DNA of 64,000 nucleotides. Origin: Streptomyces sp. A 4/2. GTDB lineage: Bacteria > Actinomycetota > Actinomycetes > Streptomycetales > Streptomycetaceae. Below the pieces are notes generated by a model. It ran no database searches, was not told the origin of the DNA, and worked only from the letters and a program-made list of their open reading frames with translations. The translations under genes and the position numbers were made by a program. The stretch spans positions 310,001 through 374,000 of the forward strand of contig NZ_CALNVW010000020.1 of the NCBI RefSeq assembly GCF_940670765.1, given 5' to 3'. This document shows positions 41,022 through 48,748 of this stretch, in pieces (positions within the stretch are counted from its first letter, which is position 1; each line of letters starts with the position of its first letter).

Positions 41022-42179
41022 GTGATCGAGTTCGAGCAGGTGGGCAAGGTCTATCCGGACGGCACATCTGCCGTCGACGATCTGTCGTTCGAGGTCGCCG
41101 AAGGAGAACTCGTCACGCTCGTCGGCCCGTCGGGCTGCGGCAAGACAACGACCATGATGATGGTCAACCGGCTGATCGAGCCGACCTCGGGCCGGATCCG
41201 GGTGGCCGGAAAGGACATCGCCGGGATCGACCCGGTCCAGCTGCGCCGCGGCATCGGCTATGTCATCCAGCAGGTCGGTCTCTTCCCGCACCGTACGGTC
41301 CTCGACAACACCGCGACCGTCCCCGCACTGGTCGGCTGGAAGAAGGCGAGGGCCAGGGAACGCGCCGCGGAACTGCTCGACCTGGTCGGGCTCGATCCCG
41401 GTACGTACGGCTCCCGATACCCGGCGCAGCTCTCCGGCGGCCAGCGCCAGCGGGTCGGGGTGGCCAGGGCACTGGCGGCCGATCCCCCCGTGCTGCTGAT
41501 GGACGAACCGTTCGGTGCGGTCGACCCGGTGGTACGCGAGCGGTTGCAGAACGAGTTCCTGAAGCTCCAGGCGACGGTGCGCAAGACCGTGCTGCTGGTC
41601 ACGCACGACATCGAGGAAGCCGTGCGGATGGGCGACAGGATCGCGGTGTACGGGCAGGGGCGCATCGAGCAGTTCGACACCCCCGGAGCCGTACTCGGCA
41701 CTCCCGCCACGCCCTACGTCGCCGAGTTCGTCGGAGCGGACCGCGGGCTGAAGCGGCTGTCGGTCACCCGGATCGAGTCGGACGACCTGGAACAGCCGCC
41801 GGTCGCGGGGCTCGACGAACCGGCCAAGGCCGTGGCCGCCCGCCTGCGCGCCGAGGGCGCGCGCTGGGCGGTGGTCCTGCGCGCCGACGGCGCCCTGCAC
41901 GGCTGGGTGGCTGCCGACGCCCTGACGGGCGCGAGCACCCCGGTGGGCGCGCTGGCCCGCAGGATGGAGGCCTGGGTGCCGGTCGGGGCGCCGCTGAAGC
42001 AGGCGTTCAGCGAAATGCTGCAGCACGACGCGGGCTGGGTGGCGGTGCTCGACGGTGACCACTTCCTCGGGGTGCTGACCCCGGCGAAACTGCACGAGGC
42101 GCTGCGCCGCTCCGTGGACGCGGACGCACACGGCGTCGCACGGGACGCGGTGGACTTCACATCGATCGCCGACGCCTGA
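41022..42179 (+). CDS. ATP-binding subunit of an osmoprotectant (glycine betaine/choline) ABC transporter
   Basis: This 385-residue ATPase has Walker A GPSGCGKTTT, the Q-loop region GYVIQQVGLFPHRTV, the ABC signature LSGGQRQRVGVARAL, Walker B VLLMDEPFGAVD and the H-loop LVTHDIEEAVRMGD. The C-terminal part (from about residue 250) contains two CBS-like halves (WAVVLRADGALHGWVAADA, GWVAVLDGDHFLGVLTPAKL) that in OpuA/OpuC-type systems sense ionic strength or c-di-AMP. It powers uptake of compatible solutes. It is transcribed towards, and ends 26 bp from, the permease and binding-protein genes of the same transporter on the other strand. Confidence 0.93.
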   Translation: MIEFEQVGKVYPDGTSAVDDLSFEVAEGELVTLVGPSGCGKTTTMMMVNRLIEPTSGRIRVAGKDIAGIDPVQLRRGIGYVIQQVGLFPHRTVLDNTATVPALVGWKKARARERAAELLDLVGLDPGTYGSRYPAQLSGGQRQRVGVARALAADPPVLLMDEPFGAVDPVVRERLQNEFLKLQATVRKTVLLVTHDIEEAVRMGDRIAVYGQGRIEQFDTPGAVLGTPATPYVAEFVGADRGLKRLSVTRIESDDLEQPPVAGLDEPAKAVAARLRAEGARWAVVLRADGALHGWVAADALTGASTPVGALARRMEAWVPVGAPLKQAFSEMLQHDAGWVAVLDGDHFLGVLTPAKLHEALRRSVDADAHGVARDAVDFTSIADA

Positions 42180-42205
42180 ACTCGACGATCCCGGGGGACG
42201 ACCGG

Positions 42206-43162
42206 TCAGAGCAGGTCCTTCGACTTCAGGTAGTTCCTGGCGACGTCCTCGGGCAGCCGCCGCCAGCTGTCCACCTGTGCGTCGAGCGAGGCCAGGTCCT
42301 CGGTGGTGAGTACCGTGTTGAGCTGGCCGAGTGCCTCGGTGACGCCCCGGCTGCCCGCCCTCGACCGGTTGACGACGGGCACGAGGTAGTCGGCATGCTG
42401 CACATGCTTGTCGTCGCGGAGGATGACGAGCCCGAAGGCGCCGAGGGTGGCGTCGGTGGTCGTGGTCAGCACCATCTGGTCCTGCCCGTTCTGTACCGCC
42501 TGCTTGGCGGGGGTGGTTCCGACGCCCTTGGGATCGATGCCGGTGATGTCGATGCCGTACGTCTTCCTCAACCCGGGAGCGCAGTACGGGCGCCGGACGC
42601 ATTCGTCACCGGCGGCCAGCCGCACCGGAAGCCGGGATGCTCCCAGATCGCTCAGGGTCCGCAGGCGGTGCTCGGCCGCGTAGGCCGTGGTGACCGCGTA
42701 GGCGTTCTGGTCGAGCGCCCTGCCGGGGTCCAGCACGGTGAGACCACGCGGGGTCGCCAGCGAACGCAGTGCCGTCATGGTGGCCTTCCGGTCGGGTGAC
42801 CCGGCCGGCCGCGCGCCGGAACCGTTGACCTTGGTGTTCAGCCAGTCGGCGAACGTGGCCGCGTACTCCGGTACGACATCGATCTGGCCGTTCTCCAGCG
42901 CGGGTTCGTAGAGCTCCCGGTTGGTGACGGACAGGATGTGGGTGCGGTATCCGGACCGGCGGAGCAGAAGCGCGTACATCTGGGCGAGCAGATCGCTCTC
43001 GGTGAAGCCCGCCGAGCCGATGGTCAGCTGTTTGCTGTCCCCCGGCGGCGCGGTGACCGCGCCGCGGTTCTCCAGTGCGGGCCCGGTGGTGCACGCGGTC
43101 GCCACGACCAGCAGCGCGGGAAGGCAGTGAAGAAGGCGGGGTCTCACCGATCTCCGTCTCAC
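42206..43162 (-). CDS. Substrate-binding lipoprotein of an osmoprotectant ABC transporter
   Basis: This 318-residue OpuAC-type binding protein has a lipoprotein signal (LLHCLPALLVVATAC, cysteine near residue 24), so it is tethered outside the membrane. Family features are IGSAGFTESDLLAQMYALLL, PALENGQIDVVPEYAATFAD and VLTTTTDATLGAFGLVILRDD. It delivers betaine, choline or carnitine to the two permeases. I chose the GTG at 43162 because it overlaps the permease stop (GTGA), as in the rest of this operon; the frame is open to a GTG at 43183. Confidence 0.92.
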   Translation of the reverse strand: MRRRSVRPRLLHCLPALLVVATACTTGPALENRGAVTAPPGDSKQLTIGSAGFTESDLLAQMYALLLRRSGYRTHILSVTNRELYEPALENGQIDVVPEYAATFADWLNTKVNGSGARPAGSPDRKATMTALRSLATPRGLTVLDPGRALDQNAYAVTTAYAAEHRLRTLSDLGASRLPVRLAAGDECVRRPYCAPGLRKTYGIDITGIDPKGVGTTPAKQAVQNGQDQMVLTTTTDATLGAFGLVILRDDKHVQHADYLVPVVNRSRAGSRGVTEALGQLNTVLTTEDLASLDAQVDSWRRLPEDVARNYLKSKDLL

Positions 43163-43833
43163 CGGGGTCCGCCCCTGCTCCACCGGGGCGCCAGGCGTCC
43201 GCCGATCTCGAACAGCACCTCCACCAGCAGGGCGAAGACAGCGACGAGCAGGGCTCCCGCGACGACCTGCGGGGTGGAGGCGAGGTTGAAGCCCGCAGTG
43301 ATGATGCGCCCGAGACCGCCGCCGCCGGCGAGTGCGGCGAGTGTGGCGGTGGCGACGAGCTGTACGGCCGCGATCCGCACCCCGGTGAGGATCAAAGGCA
43401 TCGCAAGGGGCAGTTCCACGTGAAACATCAGTTGTCGTCCCGTCATGCCCATTCCACGGGCCGCGCCGACCACGTCCCGGTCGACCTCACGCATCCCCAC
43501 ATAGGCGTTGGTGAGCAGCGGCGGCACGGCGAAGAGCACCAGCGCGATGACGGTCGGCCACTGTCCGTGCCTGCCGAGCGGGGTGAGCAGCAGCAGGACC
43601 AGTACGGCGAAGGTGGGCACGGCACGGCCGACGTTGGAGATGTTGACCGCGAGCGCTCCTCCCTTGCCGATGTGGCCGAGGACCAGGGCGACCGGGAGCG
43701 CGAGCAGACAGCTCAGGGCCAGACAGACCACCGTGAGGAAGAGATGCTGGACGAGCCGGTGCGTAATGCCGTTGTCACCGGACCAGTTGGCCGGGCTGGT
43801 GAGCCAGGACCAGGCGGAGGCGAGTGTGTTCAC
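43159..43833 (-). CDS. Permease subunit of the osmoprotectant ABC transporter (second)
   Basis: This ~224-residue membrane protein has five to six helices and the permease coupling loop AARGMGMTGRQLMFHVELPL. SNVGRAVPTFAVLVLLL and AGGGGLGRIITAGFNLAST are typical of OpuCB/OpuCD proteins. The GTG at 43833 overlaps the previous stop; a GTG at 43845 is the alternative. It pairs with the upstream permease to form the channel. Confidence 0.93.
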   Translation of the reverse strand: MNTLASAWSWLTSPANWSGDNGITHRLVQHLFLTVVCLALSCLLALPVALVLGHIGKGGALAVNISNVGRAVPTFAVLVLLLLTPLGRHGQWPTVIALVLFAVPPLLTNAYVGMREVDRDVVGAARGMGMTGRQLMFHVELPLAMPLILTGVRIAAVQLVATATLAALAGGGGLGRIITAGFNLASTPQVVAGALLVAVFALLVEVLFEIGGRLAPRWSRGGPR

Positions 43834-44501
43834 CGGCGCGTCCACGGGGTGAGCAGCCGCTGCACACCGAGGAGTACCAGGTCGGCGGCGACCGCGATGG
43901 CCACGCAGAGCACCGATGCGGTCAGCACCTGGGCCTTGAAGTAGGTGTTCATCCCGCTGTAGATGAGATTGCCGAGGCCGCCGTATCCCACGATGGCCCC
44001 TACCGTGACGAGAGAGACGGCGGAGACGGTCGCGATCCGCAGGCCGGCCATCGCGGCAGGGAGCGAGAGTGGGAGTTCGACGGCGAGCAGCAGCCGGATC
44101 GGCCCGTATCCCATGCCCCGTGCCGCCTGCCGGGTCTCCTCAGGCACGGACCGCAGTCCGGCGAGGATGTTCCGCACGAGCAGCGTGAGCGAGTACAGAA
44201 CGAGACCCGCGACGACGAGGGAGGCGGAGAGCCCGTAGACCGGGAGCAGCAGCGAGAACATCGCGAGTGAGGGGATCGTGTACAGCACGGTGGTGATGCC
44301 GAGCACCGGCCCGGCGGCCCACCTCCAGCGTCGGGCCGCGACCGCGAGCGGAACCGCGAGCAGCAGTCCGGTGAACACGGACACCACGGTCAGTTCCAGA
44401 TGCTGGACGGCCGCCTCCCAGAGAATGGCCTTACGGGTCGAGAGGTACTCGCCGCAGATCCATTCGTTGCGCGCGAGGCAGTCGTCCGGGGGCGCGGTCA
44501 T
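43830..44501 (-). CDS. Permease subunit of the osmoprotectant ABC transporter (first)
   Basis: This 223-residue membrane protein begins MTAPPDDCLARNEWICGEYL, whose two cysteines probably lie outside, followed by helices and the coupling loop AARGMGYGPIRLLLAVELPL. TTVLYTIPSLAMFSLLLPVYG and GAIVGYGGLGNLIYSGMNTY are family hallmarks. It heads the permease-permease-binding protein operon, all three genes overlapping by a few bases. Expression is probably osmotically controlled, but no site is recognisable upstream. Confidence 0.93.
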   Translation of the reverse strand: MTAPPDDCLARNEWICGEYLSTRKAILWEAAVQHLELTVVSVFTGLLLAVPLAVAARRWRWAAGPVLGITTVLYTIPSLAMFSLLLPVYGLSASLVVAGLVLYSLTLLVRNILAGLRSVPEETRQAARGMGYGPIRLLLAVELPLSLPAAMAGLRIATVSAVSLVTVGAIVGYGGLGNLIYSGMNTYFKAQVLTASVLCVAIAVAADLVLLGVQRLLTPWTRR

Positions 44502-44672
44502 CCGTCCATTCCAGCCCGCTGCCCCAGGCCACGCCCCCGCTGTTGGGCTGTTCGAGTACACGCCCGGCACGTGCCCCGGTCCTCCGTGCTGCGGGGGCGC
44601 ACCACGGGGGCGCGCCGGTCAGGTGAAGCCTCCCCTGGGTGTCATTGGGTGTGCGGCACCCGGCTGCAGGTC

Positions 44673-44678
44673 TAGGTT
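44673..44678 (+). promoter_or_regulatory. -10 hexamer of a leaderless promoter (pirin gene)
   Basis: TAGGTT ends 7 bp before the ATG at 44686; there is no ribosome site. Confidence 0.45.
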
Positions 44679-44685
44679 GGGCGCC

Positions 44686-45651
44686 ATGAGCAATCTTGAT
44701 CGCCAGGCGGCGCTCTCCGTCTGCGGGGGCCGCGGATTCGTCGCGGCGGAGCCGGTACGCGAACTCCTCAGCCCGCGCCGGGTCAAGCTCGGCGAGTCGA
44801 CCGAGGTACGCAGGCTCCTCCCCAACCTCGGCCGCCGTATGGTCGGCGCCTGGGCTTTCGTCGATCACTACGGGCCCGACGACATCGCCGACGAGCCGGG
44901 CATGCAGGTCCCGCCGCACCCGCACATGGGGCTCCAGACGGTGAGCTGGCTGCACGAGGGCGAGGTGCTGCACCGGGACAGCCTCGGAAGTCTCGCCACG
45001 GTGCGCCCTCGCGAGCTGGGGCTGATGACCTCGGGCCGGGCGATCAGCCACTCGGAGGAGAGCCCGGCGCCGCACGCCCGCCTGCTGCACGGGGCGCAGC
45101 TGTGGGTCGCCCTGCCCGACGCCCACCGCGATGTCGAGCCGCACTTCCAGCACCACGCCAACCTCCCGACCGTCATCGCACCGGGCCTCACGGCGACAGT
45201 GATCCTGGGCGAACTCGACGGCGCCGTCTCCCCCGGCACGACGTACAGCCCGCTGGTCGGCGCCGATCTGGCCCTCACCGGTGGCACGGAGACCGCACTT
45301 CCGCTCGATCCCGATTTCGAGTACGCGGTACTGGCCATGTCGGGCGAGGCCTCCGTGGACGGCGTACCGGTGGAGCCGGGCTCGATGCTCTACCTCGGCT
45401 GCGGCCGAACGGAACTACCACTGCGCGCGGTGTCGGACACCGGCCTGATGCTGCTGGGCGGCGAGCCGTTCGAGGAGGAGATCGTCATGTGGTGGAACTT
45501 CATCGGCCGCAGCAACGACGACATCGCGCAGGCTCGTAAGGACTGGGCGGACGGCACCCGCTTCGGCGAGGTGAAGGGGTACGACGGGCCTCCGCTGACC
45601 GCACCCGAACTGCCGGGCGTGCCCTTGAAGCCGCGGGGACGGGTGCGCTGA
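44686..45651 (+). CDS. Pirin family protein
   Basis: This 321-residue bicupin has the metal-binding motif PHPHMGLQTVSWLHEGEVLHR near residue 78 (PHPHMGLQTVSW is the core) and a partner HxH/E set in SHSEESPAPHARLLHGAQLW, followed by the second cupin (EYAVLAMSGEASVDGVPVE). Bacterial pirins bind iron; some have quercetinase activity, others modulate metabolic enzymes. The role here is open. It is closed by a strong shared terminator against the FBP gene. Confidence 0.93.
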   Translation: MSNLDRQAALSVCGGRGFVAAEPVRELLSPRRVKLGESTEVRRLLPNLGRRMVGAWAFVDHYGPDDIADEPGMQVPPHPHMGLQTVSWLHEGEVLHRDSLGSLATVRPRELGLMTSGRAISHSEESPAPHARLLHGAQLWVALPDAHRDVEPHFQHHANLPTVIAPGLTATVILGELDGAVSPGTTYSPLVGADLALTGGTETALPLDPDFEYAVLAMSGEASVDGVPVEPGSMLYLGCGRTELPLRAVSDTGLMLLGGEPFEEEIVMWWNFIGRSNDDIAQARKDWADGTRFGEVKGYDGPPLTAPELPGVPLKPRGRVR

Positions 45652-45663
45652 CCAGGCCGGCAA

Positions 45664-45693
45664 CGGGCCGAACTCACAGTGGAGTTCGGCCCG
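45664..45693. terminator. Bidirectional terminator
   Basis: A perfect 12-bp stem (CGGGCCGAACTC and its complement) with a 6-base loop ACAGTG, 13 bp after the pirin stop and 47 bp after the convergent FBP gene. Confidence 0.85.
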
Positions 45694-45739
45694 CGAGGGT
45701 TGCCGAGAAGACCCCGGTGTTCCCTGACTCCCGATCACA

Positions 45740-46261
45740 TCATCTTCTGTGACGCGCGTTTCGTCCCGCATCGGACACCGAACGTATGAAGGCGATCGTG
45801 CGTGAACGCAGGCCTTCGCGGCGCGCCCCGATGATTTCGTCGATCGGGCGATCGAAGCCTTGGCGGATCGGCTTGGTATGCATTTTCACCGCGCAGTCGA
45901 GATCGGTGCGCAGGAGGAGGCCGAGTTCGTTGAGGCGTTCTCGTTTGTCGCGCGATGGGCGTTGGGCGGTGAACAGTGAAACCTCGTTGAACCGGCGGGT
46001 GGACCGGCACAGGTCGCACATCATCGCGCGTGAACCGTGTGCCGCGTCGTTCGGGGCCTGCCGCAGCAGTACTCCCAGCGCCTGGCCGTCTGCCTCGGTG
46101 ACGAGGTAGGCGCGCTTCGGTGCGCGCAGATCTCGCCAGCCGAGGTAGTCGATCCGGTGCCACCGGACGTCGTCGAACCAGGCCGGCAGCCGAACTCTCT
46201 TTTCGGTCGGGTCCAGGTTCACGATCGCGCCGCGCACCTCTTCCCTGGTCATGGGGCGCAT
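45740..46261 (-). CDS. FBP-domain (EF-G-binding-like) treble-clef protein
   Basis: This 173-residue protein starts at an ATG with GGAG 6-7 bp upstream and shows MTREEVRGAIVNLDPTEKRV, WRDLRAPKRAYLV, then a zinc-finger region with MCDLCRSTRRFNEVSLFTA and a later LRTDLDCAVKM. This matches the FBP C-terminal treble-clef zinc finger related to fusidic-acid-resistance proteins that bind elongation factor G on stalled ribosomes. The usual C..C pair near the end ('ICADLACS'-like in relatives) is reduced to one cysteine, so zinc binding may be altered. No fusidic acid resistance is claimed. Confidence 0.8.
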   Translation of the reverse strand: MRPMTREEVRGAIVNLDPTEKRVRLPAWFDDVRWHRIDYLGWRDLRAPKRAYLVTEADGQALGVLLRQAPNDAAHGSRAMMCDLCRSTRRFNEVSLFTAQRPSRDKRERLNELGLLLRTDLDCAVKMHTKPIRQGFDRPIDEIIGARREGLRSRTIAFIRSVSDAGRNARHRR

Positions 46262-47098
46262 GGCATCTCCAAGCGAGTTGCACACGGGGGCAACGTGTAA
46301 CGAGGCAGAGGCTGAAGGAATCCTGTGTGTCGAGCGTCGGCATCCCGTGACACGACGTCGCGAGGTGCGGCCCGGGTCACCATGCGAGCAGCAGGCGGTC
46401 GGCGACGCCGGGGGCCTGCAGCGGTTTGAGCGCCAGGCGAACCAGGGCCAGTGCGTTGTCGTCACCGGCGACGGCGGACACCGTCAGGCCGCATCCTTTG
46501 CAGGAAAAGGTGGGCTTGACCCTTAGGCGGTGCAGCGAGGCGCGCTCGGCGCGGGCCGGGACACAAAATCTCTTTTCCAGGGCACAACAGCCCAGAGCAG
46601 ATCGAAAGAACTTCGCCAGGGTTACAACAGCTCCGCTGAGGGGGCCACTGAACTATCGGGGAGTGGCCCCCTCGGGGAAGCCCGAAGCGGTCCGGACCGA
46701 GTGGAGCTGGTGGTCCAGGGCTCCATACCACTCGGCGAGCTGAGCACGATGGTGCCGTACCAGCTCGTCGGCGCCCCCGGCCCCGTCCTTGCCCACTGGC
46801 TCGATGCCGCCCCGGGCGGGCGGCGAGCACCGGCGGGTGCTGGCGGGTGCTGGCGGTGTTGAGATTCCCGGAAGGAAACGGCTGGCCCCGGACGCTCGCC
46901 GAAGGCCCGGCCGACGCCGGGGCGGCGAAAGGGCTGGTGTGCGGGGCCGACAGAACCGGGTAACGTGTTTGTCATGTTCTTCCAGACGCCGATTTACGAG
47001 TGAGAGCGTGATGGGCCCCTGCTGGCGTCCTTCGACGTCGCCGCCCGTCCCCCACCGATGAATCCGTAGATCACTTCACATCATTACCGGGAGAACCC
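46262..47098. other. Long gap with no convincing gene
   Basis: About 840 bp. A minus-strand frame 46653-46796 (47 codons, ADELVRHHRAQLAEWYGALD) has good codon bias and may be a small gene or a gene remnant, but no start site or family is convincing. Near 46974 a 9-codon frame (MFFQTPIYE) lies in an AT-richer segment and could be a leader peptide for the following gene. The rest looks non-coding. Confidence 0.35.
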
Positions 47099-47314
47099 GT
47101 GACCGTGAGCAAGAACATCAACAACCCCGTGGGCATGGGCGGCGGCCAGCGCAAGAGGCTGTCCCGCGCCGAACGGCAGAACAACGGACCTCACCGCAAC
47201 CTCGACCGCCAGGGCGCAGCCGACCAGAAGGCGGAGCTGGTGCGCAAGATGCGCGAGAAGGCAGGCGCAGCTGAGGGCGCGGGGCAGGCGGGCGACGACA
47301 CCGCACAGAGCTGA
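47099..47314 (+). CDS. DUF6243-like small basic protein
   Basis: This 71-residue protein (start KNINNPVGMGGGQRKRLSRA, then LVRKMREKAG) is very hydrophilic and basic, with GGGQRKRLSRAERQ and many Arg/Lys, and no hydrophobic core to speak of, so it is probably disordered or nucleic-acid-associated. I associate it from memory with DUF6243, a small family widespread in Streptomyces with no known role. The GTG start at 47099 has GGGAG about 7 bp upstream; a second GTG at 47105 is also in frame. Confidence 0.75.
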   Translation: MTVSKNINNPVGMGGGQRKRLSRAERQNNGPHRNLDRQGAADQKAELVRKMREKAGAAEGAGQAGDDTAQS

Positions 47315-47320
47315 CGTAAC

Positions 47321-47336
47321 GCCGCCGCAGGGCGGC
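47321..47336 (+). terminator. Short hairpin after DUF6243 gene
   Basis: GCCGCC-GCAG-GGCGGC, 6-bp stem with a 4-base loop, 6 bp after the stop. It is a modest terminator candidate. Confidence 0.45.
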
Positions 47337-47567
47337 ACCGCACGGCGGCAGCGGGCCGCTCATGTCGGCGTTCACGTACACGCGCCCCTGAGATGTTGCA
47401 CGTGCATCGCAACAGCCCGCACAACACACGAGAAGCATCCGAAGCCACACCGAATACCGCCCCGGACACCGTTGTTCACATAGGGAAATTCGATTCGTTC
47501 GATTCTTCGTCAGGAACGATCCTGAGAATCGGCTCGATTAGGTCCGGGTCGGCCCGCAGGCGGACGC

Positions 47568-47573
47568 TAAGGT
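47568..47573 (+). promoter_or_regulatory. -10 hexamer of a leaderless promoter (FAD oxidoreductase)
   Basis: TAAGGT lies 7 bp before the in-frame GTG at 47581, suggesting that translation begins there and not at the GTG at 47575. Confidence 0.4.
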
Positions 47574-47574
47574 C

Positions 47575-48602
47575 GTGAACGTGTTGAGCCCCTCGGTGAG
47601 TAGGGACTTGGTCGTCGTCGGCGCCGGCATTGTCGGCGCATCTGTGGCCTATCACGCCGCTCGGGCGGGCGCCAACGTGACATTGGTCGACGCCGGGCGG
47701 CCAGGCGCCGGCGTGACGGCGCACTCGTTCGCCTGGGTCGGCGCGTCCGGCGTGCGTAAAGGTCCGGCCGCCGGGCTGCGGGCCACCACAACGGCGGAGT
47801 ACCACCGGCTCGGGGCCGAGCTGCCGGACTCCCTGTGACCTGGTCCGGCTCGCTGAGCTGGAACAGGGAGGACAGTCCGCCGGAAGCCGGACCCGGGCAG
47901 ACGATCGTGGACGCGGCCACTGTAGAGACGCTGGAGCCCGCCCTTCGGCAGCCTCCGGAGTGGGCTGTCTGGGCGCCGGAGGACGGCGCTGTTCATTCGG
48001 TAGGCGTGACCGAGCGGCTGGTCGCGGGCGCTCGCGCCCATGGAGCCCGGGTACATCTGGACACGCCGGTTACCGCGGTCCGCCGGGATACAGCAGGCCG
48101 AATTGCCGGGGTTGAGACGACAGCAGGCCCCCTCTCCGGTGCGACGGTGGTGCTGGCGGCCGGAGTTGCCACGGCCGCGCTGGGCACACCGCTCGGCGTA
48201 CGCGTCCCGGTCGAACCGTCACCGTCACCGCTGTTCCGGCTCAGCGCCCCGGCCGGTCTGGTCCGCACCGTGGTCAACACCGAGGACTTCGATCTCCGGC
48301 AGGTCGCCCCGGACCGGCTGATCGCCGCCGCGGACTCGCCCGAACGGACCCTTGCCGCCGTCCGGTCCACTTTCCATGGCGCCGGGAGCGTCGAGTTGCT
48401 CAGCACCCGACTCGGCGCGCGTCCGATGCCGGCCGACGGTGAGCCGATCGTCGGCCCGGTCGTCGAGGTCCCCGGCCTCTACGTGGCAGTGATGCACTCC
48501 GCGGTCACGCTCGCCCCGGCCGTGGGCCGCTTGGTCGCACGGGAGTTGGTAGACGGAACCGTCGAGTCGGCTCTGGCAGGTTGCCGCCCAGATCGCTTCT
48601 GA
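47575..48602 (+). pseudogene. FAD-dependent oxidoreductase (DAO/glycine oxidase type) split by a frameshift
   Basis: The first frame (to 47838) carries the dinucleotide-binding motif LVVVGAGIVGASVAYHAARAG and LVDAGRPGAG. The second frame (47835-48602) carries the rest of the DAO fold: VLAAGVATAAL, RLSAPAGLVRTVVNTEDFD and a normal end with the second FAD segment (GEPIVGPVVEVPGLYVAVM, SAVTLAPAVGRL). In relatives these parts form one ~350-residue flavoenzyme that oxidises amines or D-amino acids. The junction GTGA at 47835 looks like a translational overlap, so separate expression of two halves cannot be excluded, but a one-base loss in a single gene is simpler. Confidence 0.75.
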
Positions 48603-48705
48603 TGGTGAGGGCACTCCTTGCGCTCGTGCGATGAAGGTGGCGTCTCGTCCCAGCATTCCTCCGGACCGGCCCCCGTAAGGCACGGGCTCGGGTGGGTGAG
48701 CAGGT

Positions 48706-48734
48706 GGAGGCCGGTCCAGGTGGGGCCGGCCTCC
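48706..48734. terminator. Bidirectional terminator
   Basis: GGAGGCCGG with its complement CCGGCCTCC, 9-bp stem, 11-base loop, between the FAD oxidoreductase and the convergent GH101 gene, 15 bp beyond the latter's stop. Confidence 0.65.
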
Positions 48735-48748
48735 GGGTGTTCGTCGGG

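Noticed and set aside
46530..46862. 110-codon plus-strand frame
   Set aside because: Codon bias points to the opposite strand in part of it, and repeated AP/AG runs indicate compositional artefact.
47476..47805. Minus-strand frame ending RIVPDEESNESNFPM
   Set aside because: It has a plausible last 35 codons but no start, and it lies antisense to the FAD-binding loop; too weak to call a gene.
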